From Rhodoferax sp. BLA1 (GTDB lineage: Bacteria; Pseudomonadota; Gammaproteobacteria; Burkholderiales; Burkholderiaceae_C), in contig NZ_SZVI01000005.1 in assembly GCF_013416775.1 (NCBI RefSeq), positions 248,001 through 312,000 of the forward strand: a stretch of 64,000 nucleotides of DNA, written 5' to 3'. The notes beneath the pieces were generated by a model that saw only the letters and a list, made by a program, of their open reading frames with translations, made no database searches and was not told the DNA's origin. The position numbers and the translations under genes were made by a program. Of this stretch, positions 17,222 through 26,229 are shown one piece after another; the stretch's first letter is position 1; every line of letters begins with the position of its first letter.

Positions 17222-17800
17222 ATGGGCCAGAGACTCACACAAATCGCCACCCGCACCGGTGACAACGGCAGCACCGGCCTGGGCGACAACACCCGCGTGT
17301 CCAAGAACAGCCTGCGCATCCACGCCATGGGCGACGTGGACGAGCTCAACTCCCACATCGGCCTGCTGCTGTGTGAGCCGATGCCAGACGCGGTGCGTGA
17401 GCTGCTGGTCAGCATCCAGCACCAGCTCTTTAACCTGGGCGGTGAGTTGTCGATCCCTGGTTATGAGCTGCTCCAGCAGGATGCGGTGCTGGCGCTCGAA
17501 GAAGCCCTGGCCCATTTCAACGCGCAGCTACCCACACTGCAGGAGTTCATCCTGCCCGCAGGCAGTCGTGCGGCGGCGCAGGCGCATGTGTGCCGCACCG
17601 TGGCACGCCGGGCCGAGCGTGTGGTGGTGGCGCTGGCCAACCAGGATGCACTCAAACCCACACCGCAGCAGTACCTCAACCGCTTGTCTGACCTGATGTT
17701 TGTGCTGGCGCGGGTGCTCAACCGCTACCGACCGGAAGGCGGCGTGGGTGACGACGTGTACTGGCGCAGTGAACGCCTGAAACAATCCGTGGCGGATTGA
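17222..17800 (+). CDS. Cob(I)alamin adenosyltransferase, PduO type
   Basis: This 192-residue enzyme transfers the adenosyl group of ATP to cob(I)alamin to give adenosylcobalamin. It matches the PduO-type ATR fold. The N-terminal ATP-binding segment is TRTGDNGSTGLGDNTRVSK, followed by AMGDVDELNSHIG. The C-terminal helices carry CRTVARRAERVVVAL and YLNRLSDLMFVLARVLNR, which supply conserved Arg, Asp and Asn residues. No cobalamin biosynthesis gene or B12-dependent enzyme is visible nearby. No cobalamin riboswitch was recognised upstream. The start at 17222 places the glycine-rich motif about 12 residues in, as in the family. Confidence 0.94.
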   Translation: MGQRLTQIATRTGDNGSTGLGDNTRVSKNSLRIHAMGDVDELNSHIGLLLCEPMPDAVRELLVSIQHQLFNLGGELSIPGYELLQQDAVLALEEALAHFNAQLPTLQEFILPAGSRAAAQAHVCRTVARRAERVVVALANQDALKPTPQQYLNRLSDLMFVLARVLNRYRPEGGVGDDVYWRSERLKQSVAD

Positions 17801-17913
17801 GGTTGGCACTGGCGACGCCGTGAAAACACGTGCCCCACGCCATCTTTACCAGAACTTTGCAGGGCACTTTACATGCCCGACATCCCTGACATAAGCCTGA
17901 TTTATCATGGGCT

Positions 17914-19221
17914 ATGAACTTTTTGCGCCCGTCTCTCACCACCACCAGCGCCGTGTCTGCGCTGGTTGTTTTGGCCCTTGTCGGCTGTTCTGACAAAGCC
18001 CCCATCCCCGCTGCGGCCACCACGGCACCTGCGGCCAGTGCCCCGGCAGGCACACCCGCCCCTGCTGCCAGTGCCCCGGCAGGCACACCCGCCCCTGCTG
18101 CCAGTGCAGCTGCGCCACCGGTGTCGGTGAGTGTGGTACACGCCGCGCAGCGCGACATGGCGGTCAAACTCAACGCGACCGGCACCGTGGTGCCACTCAC
18201 CAGTGTGGATGTGCGCTCACAGGTCACCAGCACGATCCGCCAGGTGCATTTCAAGGAAGGCCAGTTTGTCAAAGCCGGGCAGCTGTTGTTCACGCTGGAT
18301 GCCCGTACCGATGAGGCCAATGTCACCAAGGCACGTGCCCAGTTGGCCAAAGACCAGGCGAGCCTGGCGGAAGCGCGGCGCCAGTGGGAACGCTCCAAGC
18401 AGCTGCTGGCACAGAACTTTGTCTCGCAGGGTGCGGTGGATACCGCCCAGGCACAGGTGGACACCTGGATCGCCACCGTGGCGGCTGACCAGGCAGCGAT
18501 TGCGGCCAGCAACGTGGCGCTGTCCTATGCCCGCATCACCGCGCCCAACAGCGGTCGCGCTGGTGCGGTCAATGTGTTTGCGGGCAGCGCGGTGCTGGCC
18601 AACCAGACCGCGCTGGTCACCATCACCCAGCTTGACCCGATCGGTGTGGCCTTCAGCATCTCGCAACGCGACTTGTCCCATGCCTTGACAGCGCTTCAGG
18701 GTGCTGGTGCCAAGGTGACGGCCACGCTGGCCGACGGCGGTGGCAGCTTTGATGGGCGGCTGCAGTTTCTGGACAACCTGGTGGATGCCAACTCCGGCAT
18801 GGTCAAGGCCAAGGCGGTGTTTGCCAACCCGGCCAGCAAGCTCTGGCCGGGCGCTTTTGTCGAGGTGCAGCAAACCGTCACCACCCTGAAAGATTCGGTG
18901 GTGGTGCCACAATCTAGCGTCATCCAGGGGCCGCGCGGGACGATCGTCTATGTGATTGAGGACGGAGTGGCGGTGCCACGCCCGGTCAAGCTGTTACACG
19001 CCGAAGCTGGCGAGGCGGCGCTCAGTGGTGTCCAGCCCGGTGAGGTCGTGGTGCTGGATGGCCACCAAAACTTGCGGCCCCAAGCCAAGGTGGTGGTGCG
19101 TGCGCCAGCCGCTATGGCACCAGACGCGGGTGCTGGCAAAGGCAAAAGCAAAGAGCAGGGTAAAGGCGCTGGTAACAGCGCCACGGCACCCGCTGCTGCC
19201 CAGACAGCGAGCCAGCCATGA
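17914..19221 (+). CDS. RND efflux periplasmic adaptor (MdtA-like lipoprotein)
   Basis: This 435-residue membrane fusion protein bridges an RND pump to an outer membrane channel. The N-terminus is a lipoprotein signal ending in LVVLALVGCSDK, with Cys at about residue 26 as the lipidation site. An Ala/Pro-rich linker containing two identical 11-residue units follows. The lipoyl/hairpin region comes next (LNATGTVVPLTSVDVRSQV, LLFTLDARTDEANVTKA), then beta-barrel and membrane-proximal domains (WPGAFVEVQQTV, VVPQSSVIQGPRG). The C-terminal tail is low-complexity and rich in Ala, Gly and Lys. It overlaps the pump gene by ATGA. No outer membrane factor gene is present, so TolC-type export must use a channel encoded elsewhere. 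Confidence 0.92.
   Translation: MNFLRPSLTTTSAVSALVVLALVGCSDKAPIPAAATTAPAASAPAGTPAPAASAPAGTPAPAASAAAPPVSVSVVHAAQRDMAVKLNATGTVVPLTSVDVRSQVTSTIRQVHFKEGQFVKAGQLLFTLDARTDEANVTKARAQLAKDQASLAEARRQWERSKQLLAQNFVSQGAVDTAQAQVDTWIATVAADQAAIAASNVALSYARITAPNSGRAGAVNVFAGSAVLANQTALVTITQLDPIGVAFSISQRDLSHALTALQGAGAKVTATLADGGGSFDGRLQFLDNLVDANSGMVKAKAVFANPASKLWPGAFVEVQQTVTTLKDSVVVPQSSVIQGPRGTIVYVIEDGVAVPRPVKLLHAEAGEAALSGVQPGEVVVLDGHQNLRPQAKVVVRAPAAMAPDAGAGKGKSKEQGKGAGNSATAPAAAQTASQP
18034..18099 (+). repeat. 33-bp tandem duplication in the adaptor-protein linker
   Basis: A 33-bp unit starting GCCAGTGCCCCGGCAGG occurs twice, at 18034-18066 and 18067-18099. A third partial start follows at 18100. It encodes ASAPAGTPAPA repeated in the flexible linker after the lipid anchor, and whole-unit changes would keep the reading frame. 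Confidence 0.95.
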
Positions 19222-22200
19222 ACCTGTCGGAGTTGTTCATTCGCCGTCCGGTGATGACGGTGTTGCTGAATCTGGCCATTGTGCTGGCCGGGGTGATGGC
19301 CTTCAGAAGCATCCCGATTGCCGCCCTGCCCAGTTACGACACCCCGGTGATCAGCGTCAGCGCCAACCTGCCTGGCGCCAGCCCCGAGACCATGGCGATC
19401 TCGGTCGCCTTGCCGCTGGAGAAACAGTTCCAGACGGTGCCGGGCTTAACCACCATCAGCTCCACCAGCACGCTGGGCAGCACCTCGCTGACGCTTGAAT
19501 TTGACGCGAGCCGCAACATCGACGCGGCAGCGGTGGACGTGCAGGCGGCGCTGCTGCGTGCGCAGCGGGCCCTGCCGATCGAGATGACCACCCTGCCGTC
19601 TTACCGCAAGGTGAACCCGGCCGACGCACCGGTGCTGCTGATCGCCTTGCAATCACCCTCGTTGTCGCCAGCGGACTTGCAGGACTACGCCGAGCATCTG
19701 ATCACCCCCACGCTGGCGACCCTGCCCGGTGTGGCGCAGGTGAATATTTTTGGTGCCAAGCGTTATGCGGTGCGGGTGCAGGTGCGGCCCGATGCGCTGG
19801 CGGCGCGCAACATCGGTCTGGATGAACTCAGCGCTGCACTCAGGGCGGCCAATGTCAACACACCCGTCGGCACCCTGGAAGGTCCACGCCAGACGCTGGT
19901 GTTACAGGCCAACCAGCAGCTCAAAAATGCGGCCGAATTTGCCGAGCTGATTATCAGCACCCGGGGTGGCAACTCGGTGCGGCTCAAGGACGTGGCCAAT
20001 GTTGAGGACAGCGTGGAAAGCGATAAAAACTGGGCCACCTTCAACGGTGAGCCCAGCACCACCCTGGCGGTGCTGCGCCAGCCCGGCGCCAATACGGTGC
20101 AGGTGGTGGACGCGGTGCGTGCGGCCTTACCGGCCATGCAGGCGCAGCTGCCTCAGTCTGTTTCGTTGACACCGATCAATGACCGCTCGCTGTCGGTGCG
20201 CGAGGCGCTGCACGATGTGACGCTGACCCTGCTGGGCACGATTGTGCTGGTGGTGCTGGTGATCTTTTTGTTCCTGCGCCGGTTTGTCGCCACCGTGATC
20301 CCGGCGCTGTCCTTGCCGGTGTCGCTGATTGGTGCGGTGTCGCTGCTGTGGGGCCTGTCCTACAGCCTGGACAACATCTCGCTGCTGGGCCTTACCTTGG
20401 CGGTGGGCCTGGTGGTGGACGACGCGATTGTGGTGCTCGAGAACATCATCCGCCACGTCGAGCGGGGCGAGCCGCCGTTTCAGGCGGCATTACGCGGCGC
20501 CCGTGAGGTGGGCTTTACCATCATCTCGATCTCGGTGTCGCTGATTGCGGTGTTTATCCCGATCTTTTTCATGCCCGGTGTGATTGGGCTGTTGTTCCAC
20601 GAGTTTGCGGTGGTGGTGGGTTTGGCGATTGTGGTCTCGGCCTTTGTGTCGCTGACCCTGGTGCCGATGCTGGCCAGCCGTTTCCTGAGTGATGAGGCGC
20701 ACAAAAAACCGCCAGGTGCCGTGGTGCAGATGTTTGAGCGTGGTTTTGATCGCATGCTGGCGTTCTACACCCGCTGGCTGGACCGCGCGCTGGCGCACCG
20801 GGTGTTGGTGATGGGTGTGGCCACCGCCACCATCGTGGCTACCGTCGTTTTGGTCATGGTCATCCCCAAAGGATTTTTCCCTGAGGAAGACCTGGGTCAG
20901 ATGTCGGTCAGCACCGAGGCCAGTGAAGACACCTCGTTCACCGCCATGGTGCAACTGCAGGAGCGTGTGGCCGAGATCATCCGCCAGGACCCGGCGGTGG
21001 CGGCGGTCAGCTCTTTCAACGGTGGCAGCGGTGCCCAAAACTCCGGGCGCATGTTCATCAGCCTCAAACCGCTCGGTCAGCGCCCGCCAATGAAGCAGGT
21101 GGTGGAGGGGCTGCGCAAAAAGGTCAACGCGGTGCCGGGCATCAAGATCTTTATCCGGCCTACACAGAACCTGCAGCTCGGCGGGCGCCAGAGCAAGGCG
21201 CAGTACCAGTACATCTTGCAAAGTGTGCGCGCCGACGAACTCAACGACTGGGCCAACAAGCTGCAGGACCGCCTACGTAACGACCCGATGTTCCGTGACG
21301 TGACCAGCGACGCGCAGTTGCGCGCGCTGCAAGCCCAGCTGCAGATCGACCGCGACCGTGCCAACGCACTTGGTGTCTCCATGGACACGGTACGCACCGC
21401 GCTGTACAGCGCGTTTGGTGAACGCCAGGTCTCCACCATCTACCTGCCCACCGACACCTACAAGGTCATCATGGAGGTGACACCCGAGGACAAACAGGAC
21501 GAGAGCGCGATTGCCAAGCTGTATGTGCGCGCCTCCACCGGAGCACTGGTACCGCTCTCAAGCTTCACCACGGTGGTGCGCACCGTGGGGCCGACCTCGA
21601 TCAACCACGTTGGGCAGTTGCAGGCGGTCACCGTGTCGTTTAACCTGGCCCCCGGTGTGGCGCTGGGTGATGCCACGGCCCACATCGACGCCGCGCGCGA
21701 GGCGATTCAGATGCCCACCTCGATCATCAGCCGTTACGGCGGTGACGCTGCGGTGTTCCAAAGCTCGCAAGCCAGCCAGCTGGTGCTGGTGTTGGCCGCG
21801 CTGCTGGTGATTTATGTGTTGCTGGGCGTGTTGTATGAGAGTTACATCCACCCGCTCACCATCCTGGCTGGCCTGCCCTCAGCCGCTGTGGGGGCGCTGG
21901 CCACCTTGATGTTGTTTGGCCAGGACCTCACCTTGATTGCCACCATCGGCATCGTGCTTTTGATTGGCATTGTGAAAAAGAACGCCATCATGATGATCGA
22001 CTTTGCGCTGGACGCCCAGCGCCACCAGGGCATGGACCCGGCGCATGCGATCCGCGAGGCCTGCATCCTGCGGTTCCGCCCGATCATGATGACCACCATG
22101 GCCGCGCTGATGGGCGCCTTGCCGATTGCGCTGGGTATTGGCGCCGGAGCTGAGCTGCGCCAGCCGCTGGGTCTGGCGGTGGTCGGTGGGCTGGTGTTTT

Positions 22201-22328
22201 CGCAGGCCATCACGCTGTTCATCACCCCGGTGATCTACCTGACGCTGGAACGCTTCAGCGGCCGTGGCCCGGTGCTCACCCCCGAGGTGCCGCCTGAGCA
22301 AGACAAGGCGACCAGCGGCACGGCCTGA
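19218..22328 (+). CDS. RND multidrug efflux inner-membrane transporter
   Basis: This 1036-residue proton-driven efflux pump is of the HAE1 (MexB/MdtB) type. It begins MNLSELFIRRPVMTVLLNLA with TM1, followed by the porter loop (IPIAALPSYDTPVISVSANLPGASPETMA). TM4 carries the proton-relay pair in VGLVVDDAIVVLENI, and the second half has VLLIGIVKKNAIMMIDFAL with the essential Lys. The overall length is normal for the family and no interruption is seen. The gene overlaps the adaptor gene by four bases. The sequence is closer to MdtB/MdtC-type pumps than to heavy-metal CzcA pumps, but the substrate cannot be predicted. Confidence 0.95.
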   Translation: MNLSELFIRRPVMTVLLNLAIVLAGVMAFRSIPIAALPSYDTPVISVSANLPGASPETMAISVALPLEKQFQTVPGLTTISSTSTLGSTSLTLEFDASRNIDAAAVDVQAALLRAQRALPIEMTTLPSYRKVNPADAPVLLIALQSPSLSPADLQDYAEHLITPTLATLPGVAQVNIFGAKRYAVRVQVRPDALAARNIGLDELSAALRAANVNTPVGTLEGPRQTLVLQANQQLKNAAEFAELIISTRGGNSVRLKDVANVEDSVESDKNWATFNGEPSTTLAVLRQPGANTVQVVDAVRAALPAMQAQLPQSVSLTPINDRSLSVREALHDVTLTLLGTIVLVVLVIFLFLRRFVATVIPALSLPVSLIGAVSLLWGLSYSLDNISLLGLTLAVGLVVDDAIVVLENIIRHVERGEPPFQAALRGAREVGFTIISISVSLIAVFIPIFFMPGVIGLLFHEFAVVVGLAIVVSAFVSLTLVPMLASRFLSDEAHKKPPGAVVQMFERGFDRMLAFYTRWLDRALAHRVLVMGVATATIVATVVLVMVIPKGFFPEEDLGQMSVSTEASEDTSFTAMVQLQERVAEIIRQDPAVAAVSSFNGGSGAQNSGRMFISLKPLGQRPPMKQVVEGLRKKVNAVPGIKIFIRPTQNLQLGGRQSKAQYQYILQSVRADELNDWANKLQDRLRNDPMFRDVTSDAQLRALQAQLQIDRDRANALGVSMDTVRTALYSAFGERQVSTIYLPTDTYKVIMEVTPEDKQDESAIAKLYVRASTGALVPLSSFTTVVRTVGPTSINHVGQLQAVTVSFNLAPGVALGDATAHIDAAREAIQMPTSIISRYGGDAAVFQSSQASQLVLVLAALLVIYVLLGVLYESYIHPLTILAGLPSAAVGALATLMLFGQDLTLIATIGIVLLIGIVKKNAIMMIDFALDAQRHQGMDPAHAIREACILRFRPIMMTTMAALMGALPIALGIGAGAELRQPLGLAVVGGLVFSQAITLFITPVIYLTLERFSGRGPVLTPEVPPEQDKATSGTA

Positions 22329-22345
22329 GTCGATGGCAGGGATTA

Positions 22346-22404
22346 TTCAAAAAAATAGCTATTAGCCCTTATTCCAAAAGGGCTAGAAGCATAAAAGACT
22401 TAAA
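22346..22404 (-). repeat. Intergenic hairpin repeat, copy 5
   Basis: This copy is in reverse orientation: AAATAGCTATTAGCCC, TTATTCCAAAAGGG, CTAGAAGCATAAAAGAC. It lies between the convergent RND pump and PAS-GGDEF-EAL genes. The TAGCCCTT/AAGGGCTA arms form a 7-8 bp stem. Confidence 0.85.
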
Positions 22405-22433
22405 AGCCGTGGGCGCGAGGCCGGTGCTGGCGT

Positions 22434-25400
22434 TCAGGCCAGCTCAGACCAGGCGGCGTCGGCCTGCCAGGCTGCTGCCCAGGCCTGCAATTGCGCCGCA
22501 GGCATCGGCCGGGCAATGCCATAACCCTGGGCCAGCTCGCAGCCCAGGTGCAGCAGCGCGGTGCCATGCGCCACGGTCTCGACACCTTCTGCAATCACTT
22601 GGCGTTTGAAGGCGGCGGCCAGGCCGATCACACCTTGCAAAATGGCCAGATCGTCCGGGTCCTCCAGCATGTCGCGCACAAAACTCTGGTCGATCTTGAG
22701 GATGTTGACATGCAGGCGCTTGAGGTAGGTGAGGGATGAGTAGCCGGTGCCAAAGTCGTCCAGCGCAAACATCACCCCAAAACGTGCACAGTCTTCGATC
22801 ACCTGCGAGACCAGCGCCATGTCCGACAAGGCGCTGGTCTCCAGCACCTCGATCTGCAGGTTGGCCGGGTTGACCTTGGGGTGTTTGGCCAGCAGGAATT
22901 GCAGGCGTTCCACAAAGTCCCCCTGTTGCAGTTGGCGCGCCCCCACGTTCACGCTGACCTGGCGCAGGTCCAGCCCACTCTCGTGCCAACGCTCAATCTG
23001 GCTCAAGGTGGTGTCAATCACCCATTCACCCACCGCCACGGCCAGCGGGTGGTCTTCGATCACCGGCAAAAACGCGCCGGGCGCCAGCAGGCCTTTCTCA
23101 GGGTGTTGCCAGCGGATCAGCGCCTCCACCCCGACGACCTGGCCACGGCGCATGTTGACCTTGGGCTGGTAATACAAGACGAACTCGTCCTGGGCCAGCG
23201 CCAGGCGGATGCGTTCCAGGCTTTCGTGGTGACCGCGAATCGAGGTGTCCTGCGCAGCATCGAAGATGTGGTAACGGTTTTTGCCCGCCACTTTGGCCTG
23301 GTACATGGCCTGGTCGGCCTGGCGCAAAAGCTGGTCCGCATCAATCTCCTGGGCTTGCGGGAAGAAGGTGACACCCAGGCTGGCCGAGGCTTGCAGCAGC
23401 AACTCGCCCACATGCACCGGTGCCGCAGCGGCCTCCAGCAAGCGGGCCAACATGGGCACGCAGTTGGGCAGGTTGTCCAGGTCACTGAGCACCGCCACAA
23501 ACTCGTCCCCACCAATACGCGCCAGCGTGTCGCCCTCACGCAGGCTGTCTTTCATGGCTTTGGCCAGTGAGATCAGCAACTGATCGCCAACACCGTGGCC
23601 ATGGCGGTCGTTGATGTTTTTGAAACCGTCCAGGTCCAGGAAAACCACCGCCAGCTGTTGCCCGCGCCGCTGGGCCTGCACCATCGCCAACTGCAGCCGG
23701 TCAGCCAGTAACACGCGGTTGGGCAGGTTGGTCAAGGCATCAAAATGGGCAATGTGCTCCAACTGGCTTTGCTGCAACTTGCGTTCGGTGATGTCGGTGA
23801 AGGTCACCACCACCTGCAGCAGGGTGTGTTCGGCATCCCGCAGCGGGAAGGCACTGCACAGCGCCCAACTGGGCGCTGGCTGACCGGCGTGGTGCACGCC
23901 CACCACATAATTCTTGAGCGACTCCCCCGATGCCAGCACCCGGTTGACCGGGTAGTCTTGTGCCAGCATGGGGGTGCCGTCTTCCTGCAGCAGCGGCCAG
24001 TCCAGATCGGTTGCGGTTTTGTCCAACATCTGATCCAGAGTCAGCCCGAACAGGGTGGCCGCCGTGGCATTGGCATACAGGACGGAGCTGTCTGGGTTGT
24101 GCACCACCACGCCCGAAGACAGGTGGTCCAGCAGGGAGCGGTACCTTTGTTCACTGAGCCGCAGCGCCAGCTCGGCCTGGTAACTTTCGGTGACATCGCT
24201 GAAGACCAGCACCACCCCCACGATCACACCCGTGGCGTCGCGGATCGGCGCGGCACTGTCGGCAATCTGGTATTCCTGCCCGTCGCGGGCCAGCAGCACG
24301 GTGTGGTTGGCCAGGTCAACCACATGGCCGCGTGCCATGACCAGCTGCACCGGGTCGGGCACCGTCAGGCGTGTTTCTGCGTTGATGATGCGAAACACCT
24401 CCGCCAGTGGCTGGTGGATCGCGTCAGCCAGTGGCCACCCGGTGAGCTGCTCAGCGGTCGGGTTCATGCGGGTGATGCGGCCCGCCGGGTCGGTGGCAAT
24501 GACAGCGTCCCCAATCGACCGCAAGGTGATGGCGAGGTTCTGCTCACTCTCCTGCAGCGCCTTTTGCGCCTGTACCCGCTCGTGCACGTCGTAGATGATG
24601 GAAAACAGCAAACGGCGCTCTTGCGTTTCAATCGGTGTGGAATGGACCTCCACGTCACGTAACTCGCCCGACGCCAGGCGGTGCGTAAACAGGAAATGGT
24701 TGCGTTTGCCGTTCAAGACACTTTGCCTTTGCTCGGCCGCTTGTCGACGTGGCAAGGTGTTGATGGCGCTGATGTTCATGCCCACCAGCTGCTGGCCCGA
24801 ATAACCGTAATAGTCCAGCGCCGCCGCATTGGCATCCACGATGTCGCCCGAGGCTGGCTCAATCAGCAGCATCACCGAGGAATTTCTTTCAAACAGCTGT
24901 CTGAAACGCCCCTCGCTTTGCACCAAGGCGTTTTCCCGCTTGGCGGAGGATTCCAGCAGCAGGTTGAAGCCACCAATCAACTCACCGATTTCGTCCTGTC
25001 GCTGCACCGGCAGCAGCTGTGCGGGCTGGTCACTGAGGGTCTGGTGAACCAGCGCCCGGCTGGCTGAGAGCATCGGGGCGAGTTGATGCTGCAACAACCG
25101 GCTGATCAGCCACCAGGTCAACACACCGGCCAGCACGGTCAAGACCACCGCGTTGATAAACAGCCGCTGCAACATGTCATCCATCGGGGCAAAAGCTTCT
25201 TTGGCAGGCAAGGTGGCCACCACGATCCAGTTGGCCGAAGGAATGGCCTTGGCGGCCGACAACTCCAGCACCCCGCGTGAGCTCACGGCCAGCCCGTAGC
25301 CCTCAAAACCCTGCATATAGCGGTCGTGCATGGTGTTGAGTGTCGGCGCGGGCGAGGGCTGCATGACACGGGTTTTGTCCGACGCCGTGATGATCAGCTG

Positions 25401-26048
25401 GTGTTGGCGTGCGATCAGTAGGTAGCTGCCGGTCTTGCCGTAGCGGGTCTGGGCGATCTGGTCGAGAAAATTGGCTTGACCCAGGTTGATCACGCCCACC
25501 AGCGCGCCGATGGTTTTGCCGTCATTGCTCACAATGGGTGCGGTGATGCTGAAGATGGGTGCCCCCAGCTTCTTGCCCATGGCGGGTTTGCCAATCACCG
25601 TTTTGCCCTCTCGCAGAGGGATCGACACCGACTCCCGGTCCATGTAGTTGGTGCCAACCCGCCCGGCTGAACGTGGCACATCGGCGATGGCCACGCCATC
25701 CAGCCCGGTGATAAAAGCCCCCCCATTGAACATGAGCGGCACCAACGGACGTTGCTCGAGCATGGCCTGCAATGCGTTTGGGTTCCTCAGGAGATTTGCG
25801 CTGATGCTTTTGGCAATGGTTTCCAGGGCCCGTTGGCGATCATTCAGGTGCTCATTGAGCTCACGTGCAATGCCCGACACGGTGGAGAACTGTTGTTCAC
25901 CCAAAACCTGTTGTATGTCAGTGCGCAGCATCCTGCTGGCATACCAAGCCAGCGACCAGGTGCTCACCACAAACAGCAGCAGTGTGAGCACGGTCACCCG
26001 GGTTTTGAGGGAGCGCAACTGAAAAAACTTCAGGCCCATAAGCGGCAT
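22434..26048 (-). CDS. Membrane dCache-HAMP-PAS-PAS-PAS-GGDEF-EAL protein
   Basis: This ~1204-residue cyclic di-GMP signalling protein spans the inner membrane. TM1 is near residues 18-38 (VTVLTLLLFVVSTWSLAWY). The periplasmic sensor (about 45-290) has a double Cache pattern, with AFITGLDGVAIADVP and FSITAPIVSNDGKTIGALVGVI. TM2 is near 297-318, then a HAMP segment (QHQLAPMLSASRALV...DEIGELIGGFN) and three PAS modules. GGDEF is intact (RIGGDEFVAVL), and so is EAL (VEALIRW, DDFGTGYSSLTYL). It may therefore have both diguanylate cyclase and phosphodiesterase activity, switched by an extracellular small molecule. It follows another PAS-GGDEF-EAL gene on the same strand, with a 181-base gap. Confidence 0.92.
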   Translation of the reverse strand: MPLMGLKFFQLRSLKTRVTVLTLLLFVVSTWSLAWYASRMLRTDIQQVLGEQQFSTVSGIARELNEHLNDRQRALETIAKSISANLLRNPNALQAMLEQRPLVPLMFNGGAFITGLDGVAIADVPRSAGRVGTNYMDRESVSIPLREGKTVIGKPAMGKKLGAPIFSITAPIVSNDGKTIGALVGVINLGQANFLDQIAQTRYGKTGSYLLIARQHQLIITASDKTRVMQPSPAPTLNTMHDRYMQGFEGYGLAVSSRGVLELSAAKAIPSANWIVVATLPAKEAFAPMDDMLQRLFINAVVLTVLAGVLTWWLISRLLQHQLAPMLSASRALVHQTLSDQPAQLLPVQRQDEIGELIGGFNLLLESSAKRENALVQSEGRFRQLFERNSSVMLLIEPASGDIVDANAAALDYYGYSGQQLVGMNISAINTLPRRQAAEQRQSVLNGKRNHFLFTHRLASGELRDVEVHSTPIETQERRLLFSIIYDVHERVQAQKALQESEQNLAITLRSIGDAVIATDPAGRITRMNPTAEQLTGWPLADAIHQPLAEVFRIINAETRLTVPDPVQLVMARGHVVDLANHTVLLARDGQEYQIADSAAPIRDATGVIVGVVLVFSDVTESYQAELALRLSEQRYRSLLDHLSSGVVVHNPDSSVLYANATAATLFGLTLDQMLDKTATDLDWPLLQEDGTPMLAQDYPVNRVLASGESLKNYVVGVHHAGQPAPSWALCSAFPLRDAEHTLLQVVVTFTDITERKLQQSQLEHIAHFDALTNLPNRVLLADRLQLAMVQAQRRGQQLAVVFLDLDGFKNINDRHGHGVGDQLLISLAKAMKDSLREGDTLARIGGDEFVAVLSDLDNLPNCVPMLARLLEAAAAPVHVGELLLQASASLGVTFFPQAQEIDADQLLRQADQAMYQAKVAGKNRYHIFDAAQDTSIRGHHESLERIRLALAQDEFVLYYQPKVNMRRGQVVGVEALIRWQHPEKGLLAPGAFLPVIEDHPLAVAVGEWVIDTTLSQIERWHESGLDLRQVSVNVGARQLQQGDFVERLQFLLAKHPKVNPANLQIEVLETSALSDMALVSQVIEDCARFGVMFALDDFGTGYSSLTYLKRLHVNILKIDQSFVRDMLEDPDDLAILQGVIGLAAAFKRQVIAEGVETVAHGTALLHLGCELAQGYGIARPMPAAQLQAWAAAWQADAAWSELA

Positions 26049-26229
26049 TGCCTTCCAAAAGTGCAGATGCGAGGCAAGCTACCTGATCAGCTGCGTCGGC
26101 TCTTGGTGGCAGTGGGCGCCGGCCAGACGCGGGTGCTCAAGTAGAGTGAGGTGCTTGGCTTGTGACGCCAGCGTGGCGTCGAGGGGGGTCACCAGGCGAT
26201 GTCGGGAAAGTTTACTCCTCGCCGTGTTT

